Assembly (NCBI GenBank): GCA_027030245.1
Contig: JALVFE010000035.1
Location: 152,932-216,931, forward strand
DNA from: Melioribacteraceae bacterium
GTDB lineage: Bacteria > Bacteroidota > Ignavibacteria > Ignavibacteriales > Melioribacteraceae
DNA length: 64,000 nucleotides
Direction: 5' to 3'
This document shows positions 45,878-54,870 of this stretch, piece by piece. A program made the translations under genes and the position numbers. Positions within the stretch are counted from its first letter, which is position 1. The number at the start of each line of letters is the position of its first letter. The notes below the pieces were generated by a model. That model ran no database searches, was not told the origin of the DNA, and worked only from the letters and a program-made list of their open reading frames with translations.

Positions 45878-47422
45878 TTATCGGAGGAGGATCATTTTTT
45901 TCGTATCAACATAGCTACCGGTTTTAAGTTGATAGAAATATATTCCACTTGACAGTTTGGATGCATTGTAATTAACTTGGTAGACTCCCGCCTGTTGCTG
46001 TTTATTAATTAGCGTCGCTACTTCATTACCTAGAATATCATAAACCTTTAACGTAACAAATCCATTTTGCGGAATTTGATATTTTATAATAGTACTCGGA
46101 TTAAACGGGTTAGGGTAATTCTGTTTTAATTCAAACGACAATGGAATATTTTCTTTGTCTCCGATTGAAGTCACGGAAACTTCATTACCGGTCTTGTAAT
46201 CGGCTAAAAATTTATATTCTTCGTTTTCCGTGTTGGCTATTTTTGCCAATCTTCCATCGCGGTATGGAATACCACCGCCGGTAGAATCATTCTTATTATA
46301 AAATGAATATCTCAAACCCCAATAAAATTTTCCTGGTTGCGGAATAACATCCGAGAAGAAAGTATGGGATAGATCTCCAAGGCTTAAAGAGACTTCGAAT
46401 CCGATACTATCGGGCAAATGCCTGTGTCTTAAAGCGCGTCCTATTCTTCTTTCGACCCGGGCAATAAATGAATCGGGCATTGCTGCAGCTTTCACCGAAT
46501 CACTTAGCGCTCTGAAATCCCTAAGCCAGTTAAAGAAATCCATATCCAATTGTTCTACGTCATGACCAAACGGTGAAATATATACTCTGAAAGCTTGAAA
46601 CATTGTAAGATTTAAGAAATAGAATTCCCACTCGGTAGCTCCGGCTAAAGAATCCACATTCCATCCTTGAACGAAATACAGTACCAAATTCGGTGGAAGT
46701 GTGTTTTTAATGCTATCGAGCATAGCACGCGCTTTGGCAAACTTAACAGGATCGATTTTTCGTAGAACAAAATCGACTCCCGCAAGGTCTGAACCGTTAA
46801 CTTCAATTGAATCGTGCTCACCAATCAAATCACCTTCGCTTGGATCGATTTCGCCATTTTCGTTAACGTCTTTTACGGCTACGGGATAATAAACTCCGTC
46901 CGGTAAATAACTTGCCGTATAATTTCCGTTTACGTCGGCAAGAGCGGCATGAAGAATAAATGGCGCTTCATTACCAAGCGGAGCCCCTAAAAATGCAACT
47001 ATTGAATTTGCCGGTGAAACATTTTCGTCTTCAATTGATACACTTCCGCTTACACTGTATCCCGAAAATACACTGTCGGTAGTAAATTGAATTAGCACCG
47101 GACTTGCCATTTTCTCTCCCGAAGCGGATTTTACTCCGTGGAATAAAAAGAAATATTTCTTAGCAGAATCGAGATTAGCTGCAAAATAGACTGTTGATAA
47201 ATCTTGACTAAACCACTTTTGAAACGGTGGCAATACATTTGTAAAATACTGATCACCGTATTTAAAACTGCTCATAGTATCGATTGGAGCACTAAACGTA
47301 AAACTTAAAGTGTCATTAAGTCCAACATTTACCGATCCGTCTGCCGGATTCGATGAAACAAAGCTGAATTGAGCTTTAATTGTAAATGAAACGAATAGGA
47401 AAAGAAGTAATGCTTTTTTCAT
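45878..47422 (-). CDS. Secreted protein with Ig-like domain and type IX sorting domain
   Basis: 514 residues. A signal peptide is at 1-17. A bacterial Ig-like (Big_5 type) domain is at about 18-112 (SSNPADGSVNVGLNDTLSFTF) and a carboxypeptidase-regulatory-like segment at about 130-220 (YTASYLPDGVYYPVAVKDVNENGEIDPSEGD split across it), with Asp-rich turns. An unassigned middle follows. The C-terminal type A sorting domain is at about 433-514 with NYPNPFNPSTIIKYQIP, LKVYDILGNEVATL and SGIYFYQLKTG. It is exported by the Sec system, then by the type IX system across the outer membrane. Function is unknown. Confidence 0.9.
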   Translation of the reverse strand: MKKALLLFLFVSFTIKAQFSFVSSNPADGSVNVGLNDTLSFTFSAPIDTMSSFKYGDQYFTNVLPPFQKWFSQDLSTVYFAANLDSAKKYFFLFHGVKSASGEKMASPVLIQFTTDSVFSGYSVSGSVSIEDENVSPANSIVAFLGAPLGNEAPFILHAALADVNGNYTASYLPDGVYYPVAVKDVNENGEIDPSEGDLIGEHDSIEVNGSDLAGVDFVLRKIDPVKFAKARAMLDSIKNTLPPNLVLYFVQGWNVDSLAGATEWEFYFLNLTMFQAFRVYISPFGHDVEQLDMDFFNWLRDFRALSDSVKAAAMPDSFIARVERRIGRALRHRHLPDSIGFEVSLSLGDLSHTFFSDVIPQPGKFYWGLRYSFYNKNDSTGGGIPYRDGRLAKIANTENEEYKFLADYKTGNEVSVTSIGDKENIPLSFELKQNYPNPFNPSTIIKYQIPQNGFVTLKVYDILGNEVATLINKQQQAGVYQVNYNASKLSSGIYFYQLKTGSYVDTKKMILLR

Positions 47423-47555
47423 TTTTTACCCTCTGTTGGTTTTGTTTGAAATTTTCGATATAGTATCATCGATATTTTTAATAAATATTTTAATAATGTG
47501 ATCTACATCAAACTTTGTACCAAGAAAGGGTAGAATTAGAGAATGAAATTTTCGA

Positions 47556-48668
47556 CTAAAACAGATTTGTAAGTTCTTTTGTGCCCATAATTCCAATTTT
47601 GGACATATTGGTAAGAATGATTAACGTCCTTTGTTTCCCGAGCTGTTTTATGTAATAACTTCTAAAACCTTTCCACCAACCAGTATGATATACAATTTTA
47701 TTAGTTGAATCGGCAGCATTAATTCTCCATCCGAATCCGTAATTATCGTAAATCCTAAGTTCTTTATGGTAGGGAGTAAATGATTTTTTCATCAATTCTT
47801 TATCGAGTAAAAGACCATTATTCAAAGCCGCATCCCAAGCAAATAAATCTTCCACACTCGAATAAATTCCTTTATCACCTACAACGCCGTTCAGATAGGT
47901 GTTCCCGGCTTTTCTCCTTCGTGTAATGTACCCTACTACTTTATTGTTTACATTTTCCCCGTTATAAACGTAAGTGTTTTTCATTCCCAACGATTTGAAT
48001 ATTTTTTCATTCATAAAATCGGAGAAACTTTTACCGCTTACTTTCTCGATAATTGAAGCAATTAGAGCGTAGTTTGTGTTGCTGTAATTATATCTTACGT
48101 TGGGTTTATAATAACGCAATGGTTTATAAGTTCTCATTAAATCGATTACATCGTCGTTGTGTATGAATACATGTTTGTCATTCCAATATTTATCGGCAAA
48201 GTACATATATTCAGGTAAACCGGAACGATGAGCAAGTAACTGTTCAATTTTTATATTGTGATATGGTAAATCGGGGATAAATTTTCCTAATGAATCTTCT
48301 AGTGATAATTTTCCTTCCTCAATTAACATAAGTAAGGCAACGGCTGTAATCGGTTTACTTACCGAAGCAAGTTGAAAAGAAGAATTAGTATGCAGTGTAT
48401 CTTTCTTTCTGAAATTTGCAAAGCCATAAGCTTTTTTGAAAACTATTAATCCTTTTTCCGCAAATAAAACCGTGCCGTTAAAAACACCCAGTTTAAATCG
48501 CCTGTCGAAATAGTGCTCGATGTTTTTTGCGGTTTTATAAGTCGCCGGACTTAGCTTAATATTTTTCGGGGGGATAAATGCCGTAAGTCTACTTGGCATT
48601 TCCGTTTGATAACAAGATAAAAGAACTAAGAAAGGTAAAACATAAAAGAGAATCTTGAATCTATTCAT
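47556..48668 (-). CDS. Serine hydrolase of the beta-lactamase (class C/penicillin-binding) family, lipoprotein
   Basis: 370 residues. A lipoprotein signal has LLSC (Cys19). The beta-lactamase fold has the nucleophile motif SVSK at 102-105, YSNTNYAL (Tyr-x-Asn) near 197 and a final HTGWWKGFRS (His-Thr-Gly, the KTG equivalent). Members include D,D-peptidases, esterases and beta-lactamases; substrate cannot be read. It lies after trpB2 on the same strand, with a possible terminator between them. Confidence 0.9.
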   Translation of the reverse strand: MNRFKILFYVLPFLVLLSCYQTEMPSRLTAFIPPKNIKLSPATYKTAKNIEHYFDRRFKLGVFNGTVLFAEKGLIVFKKAYGFANFRKKDTLHTNSSFQLASVSKPITAVALLMLIEEGKLSLEDSLGKFIPDLPYHNIKIEQLLAHRSGLPEYMYFADKYWNDKHVFIHNDDVIDLMRTYKPLRYYKPNVRYNYSNTNYALIASIIEKVSGKSFSDFMNEKIFKSLGMKNTYVYNGENVNNKVVGYITRRRKAGNTYLNGVVGDKGIYSSVEDLFAWDAALNNGLLLDKELMKKSFTPYHKELRIYDNYGFGWRINAADSTNKIVYHTGWWKGFRSYYIKQLGKQRTLIILTNMSKIGIMGTKELTNLF

Positions 48669-48683
48669 TTCAATAATTTCATT

Positions 48684-48717
48684 TTTAAAAGAAACCGGAG
48701 AGAATTTTCCCTCCGGT
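48684..48717 (-). terminator. Probable terminator after trpB2
   Basis: Arms ACCGGAG (48694-48700) and CTCCGGT (48711-48717), followed on the minus strand by TTCTTTT. It lies between the trpB2 stop and the hydrolase start. Confidence 0.5.
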
Positions 48718-48731
48718 AGTTTTTGTGTTTT

Positions 48732-50102
48732 TTACTCTTCAATTTTCGGGGTATCAAGATCTTTTAATGCTGCATGTAATTCTTCTTCCGTTAATTCATG
48801 TTCGATCAATTTACCGTCAAAGTAATCTTGATAAGCGCTCATATCAAAATAACCGTGTCCACTCAAATTAAACAAAATAGTTTTCGATACTCCTTCTTCT
48901 TTAGCTTTAAGTGCTTCACGTACTACCGCAGCAATACCGTGTGTAGATTCCGGAGCAGGAATAATACCTTCTGTTTTTGCGAATTGAACCCCGGCTTCGA
49001 AGCATTCAATTTGATGAAGAGCTACAGCTTCAACAAGTTTATCTTTGAGTAACTGACTAACCAACACACTTGCTCCGTGGTATCTTAATCCACCAGCGTG
49101 AATCGGTTCGGGTACAAATGTATGTCCCAATGTGTACATAGGTAACAACGGGGTTAAACCTACCGTATCACCAAAGTCATAACGGAATTCACCTTTTGTA
49201 AGTTTCGGACAAGAAGCGGGTTCAACCGCAATGCATCTTATATCTTTCCCTTCAGTGAGTTTATATTGCAAGAACGGAAAAGCAATTCCGGCAAAATTGG
49301 AACCGCCGCCAAGCGGAGCAATAACTATATCGGGAAAATCTCCGGCTTTTTCCATTTGTTTAATTGCTTCCAATCCTATAATTGATTGATGCATCAAAAC
49401 ATGATTTAAAACACTTCCTAATGAATATTTGGTTGTTTCATCACTAACCGCTCGTTCTATAGCTTCCGAAATTGCAATTCCCAAACTTCCTGGGGAATTG
49501 GGGTCTTCACTAAGAATTTTTCTTCCTGACTCCGTTAAATCGGTAGGCGAAGCATAAACATCGGCGCCCCAAGTATTCATCAATAATTTACGATAAGGTT
49601 TTTGATTGTAGCTAACTTTCACCATAAACACTTCCAAACCTATACCGAACAACTGAGTAGCGAAACTTAATGCGCTTCCCCACTGTCCTGCACCTGTTTC
49701 GGTAGTGATTTTTTTCACTCCTTCCATTTTATTATAATAAGCTTGTGCAACGGCAGTGTTAGGTTTATGCGAACCCGCCGGACTAACTCCTTCGTGCTTG
49801 TAATAAATTTTTGCCGGAGTATCCAATGCTTTTTCCAAATTATATGCTCTGAACATCGGCGTTGGCCGCCACATTTTATAAATTTCTCTAACTTCTTCGG
49901 GTATTTCAATCCATCTTTCTTGTGAAACCTCTTGCTTGATTAATTCCATTGGAAACAACGGTGCCAAATCTTCCGGTCCTATTGGTTCTTTTGTCGCAGG
50001 ATGCAAAGGCGGTAACGGTTTATTAGGCATATCGGGTTGGATATTGTACCATTTTTCCGGTATTTCTTTCTCACTTAAAGTGATCTTTCTTATTTTACTC
50101 AT
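48732..50102 (-). CDS. Tryptophan synthase beta-like protein TrpB2
   Basis: 456 residues, longer than classical TrpB (about 400) and with the TrpB2-type N-terminal extension [15 protein letters not shown] lysine K113 is in [11 protein letters not shown]. Others are [13 protein letters not shown], the phosphate-binding [11 protein letters not shown] and the C-terminal [13 protein letters not shown]. It condenses indole with serine. No trpA or other trp genes adjoin it; TrpB2 proteins are known to work without tight TrpA coupling and may salvage indole. It is monocistronic. Confidence 0.95.
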   Translation of the reverse strand: MSKIRKITLSEKEIPEKWYNIQPDMPNKPLPPLHPATKEPIGPEDLAPLFPMELIKQEVSQERWIEIPEEVREIYKMWRPTPMFRAYNLEKALDTPAKIYYKHEGVSPAGSHKPNTAVAQAYYNKMEGVKKITTETGAGQWGSALSFATQLFGIGLEVFMVKVSYNQKPYRKLLMNTWGADVYASPTDLTESGRKILSEDPNSPGSLGIAISEAIERAVSDETTKYSLGSVLNHVLMHQSIIGLEAIKQMEKAGDFPDIVIAPLGGGSNFAGIAFPFLQYKLTEGKDIRCIAVEPASCPKLTKGEFRYDFGDTVGLTPLLPMYTLGHTFVPEPIHAGGLRYHGASVLVSQLLKDKLVEAVALHQIECFEAGVQFAKTEGIIPAPESTHGIAAVVREALKAKEEGVSKTILFNLSGHGYFDMSAYQDYFDGKLIEHELTEEELHAALKDLDTPKIEE

Positions 50103-50293
50103 TTTGTATCCTTAATTTGTTGCTATAGATTTATTTCAAATTGAATGTTAACTTAATTGAATAATAGAAAAGTTGCAACAGTACTTTGAGTCCTTATTAA
50201 TTTTTTTGCTATAAAACAATTTTATATTTCTTATATATGAAACAGCCCGTCAGTCCTAAAATAGCTAGCCGTTTTATAAATCACCTGTCACTT

Positions 50294-50315
50294 GGGAACA
50301 ACCATGGTTGTTCCC
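50294..50315. repeat. Perfect 22-base palindrome at the end of the GH5 gene
   Basis: Arms GGGAACAACCA and TGGTTGTTCCC are exact inverse complements. The right end overlaps the first base of the GH5 stop codon (TAG, 50315-50317). There is no T-run after it on either strand, so it is not a standard terminator. Confidence 0.8.
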
Positions 50316-52294
50316 TACTTCATCAAAATCATTTTACGTGTTTGAATGAAATTTCCTGCGACGAGTTTGTAAAAGTAAACTCCGCTACTTAGATTATTTG
50401 CGTTAAATGTTACTTCGTAATTCCCGGGTGTTTGCTTTTTGTTTACCAAAGTTTTTACTTCTCTGCCAAGAATATCATAAACTTTCAGAGTCACGAACCC
50501 CCCTGTTTTCCCCCCTTTAATAAAGGGGGGATTAAGGGGGGTTTGAGGAATTGAATATTTTATTGTTGTGGTTGGATTAAACGGATTCGGGTAATTTTGG
50601 TAAAGTTCGAATGCAAGCGGAATATCCGAATTGTGAATGCCGACCAAATCGGGATTGTAAATTTTAATTTCATCGAACCAGAATTCTTTTCCGGTTAAGT
50701 CTTTGTATTCCGCTACGATTTCAAACTTGTCAATTGCCGTCCAATCGAACTTACCGACAGGTTCGAACCAACCGTTATCCCATGCGCCCTGTTCCCAAAA
50801 ATCTTTAAGCGGAATTTCAATTTTATGCCACTCGCCGTCAAATTTCATAACCGTACTATCAATTTTGTAAACCATTCTCCAAGGATGATCGTCGGGATCA
50901 TTGATTTCTTTTGTATCCAGGAATCTTACATTAAATTCCGCATCGTCCGAAAAACTTTTTAACCAGAAACTGAGTACAAAATCATTTTCCACCAGAAAAC
51001 TGAAATCCCTCACGGGAACAAACCCGAAGCTTACGTATTCATATTGTTTGTCGCCCGACCAATACAAACAAAAATCACCCACTTGAGGATCATCAGTAGA
51101 ATAAAAACGTAATTTTTCAGCCGGAGCGTAGCTGGAATCATAAATATTTTTTCCCAATAAATCCGTATAAATCAATATTTGAGAAGAATCGGGCTTTCTC
51201 TCAAAGATTTTTTGCGGCACGGTATTCATTCCCAGAGCTTCGATGAGCGGAATATTAAGATCATATTCGAACAATTCGTTCGAGCCTTTTTTGAACAAAC
51301 CGAAACCGCTTTTATAATCCCAGGTTGTCCACGGTATGTTATTTTGTTCGAGATACTTTCTTACATGGTCGTACCACAAAACCCTATCATGGTTATTGCT
51401 GTTTGGCATATAAACGCCGAACTCCCCGCAGTATAATTCCACGTTTCTGGAATTTTTAAATTGAACGGCAATGTTCAGCAAACTGTCGATATTTTGGAAC
51501 GTACCTTCGTAATAATAATAATTGTAAACTTCTTCAATCCATGTTCCGGCATAGATAGGGTCAAGCGGTGGCATTTCCGCTGCGGAATAAGGGAACGGAA
51601 TATCAGCCACGTATTCCATGGAAGGCAAAGTCCAATCGGCACCTTGATGGGTAAAAAGCGTCGGCTCGTAATAATGAAACGTGTAAATAAGATTAGTGTC
51701 GGCAAATTCGGGTAAATATTTTAAATTGCGGAATCCGTTCCAATCCGCATCGCCAACAATAATCGTGTGCACCGAATCGATTTTTCTTATTTCGTTAATA
51801 ACATTTTGCTGAATTTCATTCCATCTTGATTGGGAAATACCGTGCGGTTCGTTAAGAATTTCGTAATAAATTAAATTGGATCTATCTTTATAATGCTCAA
51901 CCATTTGTTTCCAAACGGGAATTAAAATCGTATCTATTCTGAAATCCGTATTGATTGCCGGATCAAAAGAATGATTGTCCAATATCAAATTTATATTTAA
52001 CTCTTCTGCCCAATCCACAACTTTATCGAGAAAACGGAAAAGCAATTCGTCTAATTCCGTAGAGCCCGCACCTTTGGTCATTGCATGGAGATTAATCGGC
52101 AATCTTATAACGTCGCATCCGAGTTGTTTTACGTTTTCCAAATCCTCTTTGGAATATTTGGAGAACGGTAACCGTTGAACATTATCGGGTTGAAACCATT
52201 CGGTGAAATTCACTCCTTTTGTAAAATGCTGAGCGTTAACTCTTGAAATTAAGAGTATAATAATTATTAATATTTTATATTTTACTTTTTCCAT
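50315..52294 (-). CDS. Secreted GH5 cellulase-type glycoside hydrolase with type IX sorting domain
   Basis: 659 residues. A signal peptide is at about 1-21. The GH5 barrel covers about 25-355 with acid/base E149 in YEILNEPHG and nucleophile E291 in YCGEFGVY; HFTKGVNFTEWF opens the barrel. A carbohydrate-binding-like beta domain is at about 375-548 and the type A sorting domain at about 563-659 (NYPNPFNPTTTIKYSIP). It hydrolyses beta-glucan or related polysaccharide at the surface. Oddly, residues 585-599 (TPLNPPFIKGGKTGG) interrupt the sorting domain where relatives run IPQ-NGFVTLKVYD. The start overlaps the upstream hydrolase gene by 20 bases. Confidence 0.93.
   Translation of the reverse strand: MEKVKYKILIIIILLISRVNAQHFTKGVNFTEWFQPDNVQRLPFSKYSKEDLENVKQLGCDVIRLPINLHAMTKGAGSTELDELLFRFLDKVVDWAEELNINLILDNHSFDPAINTDFRIDTILIPVWKQMVEHYKDRSNLIYYEILNEPHGISQSRWNEIQQNVINEIRKIDSVHTIIVGDADWNGFRNLKYLPEFADTNLIYTFHYYEPTLFTHQGADWTLPSMEYVADIPFPYSAAEMPPLDPIYAGTWIEEVYNYYYYEGTFQNIDSLLNIAVQFKNSRNVELYCGEFGVYMPNSNNHDRVLWYDHVRKYLEQNNIPWTTWDYKSGFGLFKKGSNELFEYDLNIPLIEALGMNTVPQKIFERKPDSSQILIYTDLLGKNIYDSSYAPAEKLRFYSTDDPQVGDFCLYWSGDKQYEYVSFGFVPVRDFSFLVENDFVLSFWLKSFSDDAEFNVRFLDTKEINDPDDHPWRMVYKIDSTVMKFDGEWHKIEIPLKDFWEQGAWDNGWFEPVGKFDWTAIDKFEIVAEYKDLTGKEFWFDEIKIYNPDLVGIHNSDIPLAFELYQNYPNPFNPTTTIKYSIPQTPLNPPFIKGGKTGGFVTLKVYDILGREVKTLVNKKQTPGNYEVTFNANNLSSGVYFYKLVAGNFIQTRKMILMK
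50498..50542 (-). repeat. Palindromic element inserted in frame in the GH5 sorting domain
   Basis: Contains inverted arms of C-runs and G-runs (CCCCCCTTTA on one side, TAAAGGGGGG on the other). It encodes TPLNPPFIKGGKTGG, a peptide of the style produced by dispersed palindromic repeats when read through. The flanking residues match the uninterrupted sorting domains of the genes at 45878 and 57575, so the extra 13-14 residues stand out as an insertion that kept the frame. Confidence 0.8.
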
Positions 52295-52970
52295 TGTCTT
52301 TCGCTTCCAATCTCTTTACCAACAGGCTCAATACTTCTCCGGTTATTTCATGTCCGCCATCAAATTGAATCAGTTCATAATTAAGTTTCATTGAATTTAA
52401 TCTGCGTCTTTCCGCCTCAATACTTTTTTCGTCTATAAACTCATCGCGTGAACCGATAAGTATAAATATACTCGATTCGTTCAAAAGGGCAACTTCATTT
52501 TCTCCGATTTGTTCGTTAGGGAAAGAACCGCTCCATAAAATCAAGTTATCCGGTTCTATTTTGCCTTTGAGTAACCATCTTACAGCAGTGTGAGCTCCTT
52601 GCGAAAATCCGAGTAAGTTTATTTTTATACTGTTAAGATTTATATTATTCAGCAAAGTAGTATAAACAGAATCGAGGAAATTTACATAATCTTTAATTTC
52701 CGATTCCCTTTCTTCCTTAGTCATCCAAGTAGCGCCTATTCTTCCCGAGAATCCCTTCAAATAAAATTTATTTAAAGCTTCCGGCGAAACTATAAAATTG
52801 TTACCGTCGTTCAAAATTTTAAACTTTCCGATAAAATACTTAGCCAATTGCCCGTAACCGTGAAGAACAAACCAAATGTTCTTTGTTTTTCCGGTAAGTT
52901 CGCCATAAGTAAAATACCGCGCGGTTTTAATAACTTCAACCAAATGTTTTTCCGTTTTACTTTTATTCAT
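52275..52970 (-). CDS. Alpha/beta-hydrolase (carboxylesterase/phospholipase-like)
   Basis: 231 residues, no signal peptide. The nucleophile elbow is GFSQGAHTA (Ser near residue 123), then an acid in GSRDEFID and a His in FDGGHEITGEV; the order fits the Abhydrolase_2 esterase family. The N-terminal FVLHGYGQLAKYF holds the oxyanion region. Substrate is unknown. It overlaps the MOSC gene upstream by 4 bases and the GH5 gene downstream by 20, so it is in an operon. Confidence 0.88.
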   Translation of the reverse strand: MNKSKTEKHLVEVIKTARYFTYGELTGKTKNIWFVLHGYGQLAKYFIGKFKILNDGNNFIVSPEALNKFYLKGFSGRIGATWMTKEERESEIKDYVNFLDSVYTTLLNNINLNSIKINLLGFSQGAHTAVRWLLKGKIEPDNLILWSGSFPNEQIGENEVALLNESSIFILIGSRDEFIDEKSIEAERRRLNSMKLNYELIQFDGGHEITGEVLSLLVKRLEAKDNGKSKI

Positions 52971-53776
52971 TCATTAAATTCCAATATTTCGATTTTATCG
53001 CCGGTGGAAATTACTCCGGTATTTTCCGTAAGCATGTTCTGACCGAATAAAATTTTATTACCAACCTTTCGGTACAACGATAACGTAGCCAAAGGTTCTT
53101 TCCCTTTTCTGCCATTATTTTGATTTACGGTTGTAATCACACAACGCGCACACGGTTTTACAACTTCGAAATTTATTTCTCCAATTTTGATTTTTTTCCA
53201 TTTATCTTCGTCGTGCGCTTCGCCGCCGGAGAATACAAAATTCGAACGGAATCTGTTAACGGATATTTTTTGGGGAAGTTTAGAATTGAGCAAATCCATA
53301 GAGGGTTGCCCAATGATCAAAAACGGGAAACCGTCAGCAAAGCTAACTGTTTCATTTTGTTTTGCATACTTCGGATTAATAAGTCGAATGTCGGAACCGG
53401 ACATAAAAACCAGTCTGCATTTAACACCGAGCGTTTCCGTTAACCATTTATCCGCATCATCGGAAACAAAATGAGCGGGAACGTTATTGTTAAAAATTTG
53501 AACTAAAGTCTGTTTATCAGAATATAAACCGGTGGTCAAATACAAAGATGAAATGTTTTTTGACTTGTGTGTAAGTTTTATCCGGTTACCGGTTATTTCC
53601 GTGCGAATAAGTGCCATCGACGGAATTCTTCTTTGAGTAAGAAAAATGTTGTTTTCATCAACAATCATCCATCGGCGGTCGAACTTCAAACCTCTCAATT
53701 GAACTTCGGCGGAATTTAATTTTATTCCGCCTAAAGATTTTACCGGATAAACATATATTTCCGATAATTTATACAT
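52967..53776 (-). CDS. MOSC-domain molybdenum-cofactor enzyme (YcbX/mARC-like)
   Basis: 269 residues. A MOSC N-terminal beta-barrel domain (SEIYVYPVKSLGGIKL, LKFDRRWMIVDENN) is followed by the MOSC domain. FRSNFVFSGGEAHDEDKW and KPCARCVITTVN hold the conserved cysteine that ligates molybdenum in mARC/YcbX. YcbX carries an extra ferredoxin domain, absent here, so the size is closer to mARC. These proteins reduce N-hydroxylated compounds. It is coupled to the hydrolase downstream by a 4-base overlap; DUF2147 lies 12 bases upstream. Confidence 0.92.
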   Translation of the reverse strand: MYKLSEIYVYPVKSLGGIKLNSAEVQLRGLKFDRRWMIVDENNIFLTQRRIPSMALIRTEITGNRIKLTHKSKNISSLYLTTGLYSDKQTLVQIFNNNVPAHFVSDDADKWLTETLGVKCRLVFMSGSDIRLINPKYAKQNETVSFADGFPFLIIGQPSMDLLNSKLPQKISVNRFRSNFVFSGGEAHDEDKWKKIKIGEINFEVVKPCARCVITTVNQNNGRKGKEPLATLSLYRKVGNKILFGQNMLTENTGVISTGDKIEILEFNE

Positions 53777-53788
53777 TCTGATATTTAA

Positions 53789-54250
53789 TTATATTTCACC
53801 ATCGTACCGCAACCATTCCTGGGTTCTGTGAAAGAAAAGAACATAACCGCGAACTTGCAATTTCCCGTTTTCGACCCATAGTTTACAATCGTAAACTTTA
53901 CCTTTTTTAGGATCGAGAATTTCACCGTCTTCCCATTCGTTATCGTCTTCGTCGTATTCCATATCGGTAATAATCGTCATACCAAGAACTTTTTGATCTT
54001 TTCTCGGATCGTCTTCATCGCATTTATCGCAAACGGGATCGGGATCTTCTCCGGGTTTTCTAAAAAGTTTAACTATTTTACCATAAAGTTTATTATCCTT
54101 AATAAAAATTTCAACTACCGATTTAGGTTCGCCGGTCTCGTCATCTATCGTTTTCCACAAACCGGTTATTTCATCGTGTTGAGCAAAGGAAATATTTGCT
54201 AAAAAAGTAAATGATATTAAAATCCCCAAGAAAAATGCGGCTTTTTTCAT
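53789..54250 (-). CDS. DUF2147 secreted protein
   Basis: 153 residues. A signal peptide is at 1-23 (NISFAQ). The rest matches DUF2147: GLWKTIDDETGEPKSVVEIF at the start, KLYGKIVKLFRKPGED, an acidic segment with CDKCDEDD, then GKVYDCKLWVENGKLQVRGY. The CDKC pair could hold a disulphide or metal. Family function is not established. It lies 16 bases after the DinB gene and 12 before the MOSC gene. Confidence 0.9.
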   Translation of the reverse strand: MKKAAFFLGILISFTFLANISFAQHDEITGLWKTIDDETGEPKSVVEIFIKDNKLYGKIVKLFRKPGEDPDPVCDKCDEDDPRKDQKVLGMTIITDMEYDEDDNEWEDGEILDPKKGKVYDCKLWVENGKLQVRGYVLFFHRTQEWLRYDGEI

Positions 54251-54266
54251 TTGTACTCTCCGTTTT

Positions 54267-54791
54267 TTATTTAGTTAGAAGCGAATAAATTTGTTTGCGG
54301 TGATGTTTAAAATGCGAATCGAAAAAATCGATTGCTCCTTCAATGTTCATTTTCCCGACGGTCGGATGTTTGAAAATATCTTTATCGAGCATATCATCGG
54401 GTAAATCGATAATAATGGACACAAAAGACTTTCGGACTTTATCCCAATTTTGTTTTATGTTTTCGAAAGAATCATAATCGGGAAGATTTGAAACGTTTTC
54501 CGGTGCTTTAAGTTTCAAGGGCAGAAGTAATCCATAACGCAAAACAAACGCATTAATCTTTGATTTTAGTGTTGCTTTTCCCAATCCGTTTTTACCACTG
54601 AGTTTTCTTTTAATGTAAATCACGGATAATTTTTCCGAGATAATCAAATGATTGATGATTTGCAAAACAGACCATTTACCGGAAGCGGGTTTACTGTTCA
54701 ATTTATCTTCATCATACTCCGCTAACTTATTTAGCAAACCGATTCTGTCATTTTCAATTTGTTCAATTTTCTCAAGAATTGCCGTTTTCAT
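54267..54791 (-). CDS. DinB-like four-helix protein
   Basis: 174 residues, all-helical. The DinB/YfiT pattern is visible: SGKWSVLQIINHLIISEK with the first metal His, a middle VSNLPDYDSFENIKQNWD and a C-terminal FFDSHFKHHRKQIYSLL with two more His. Related proteins are metal-dependent thiol transferases (for example using bacillithiol or mycothiol), but the function here is open. It heads the DinB-DUF2147-MOSC-hydrolase-GH5 run. Confidence 0.88.
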   Translation of the reverse strand: MKTAILEKIEQIENDRIGLLNKLAEYDEDKLNSKPASGKWSVLQIINHLIISEKLSVIYIKRKLSGKNGLGKATLKSKINAFVLRYGLLLPLKLKAPENVSNLPDYDSFENIKQNWDKVRKSFVSIIIDLPDDMLDKDIFKHPTVGKMNIEGAIDFFDSHFKHHRKQIYSLLTK

Positions 54792-54870
54792 TCCTTACCG
54801 TAAAATAAAAACTAATATACCAAAAACCGATAAATAAATTATTGATAAAAAGGAGGGAAACATTCGGATT

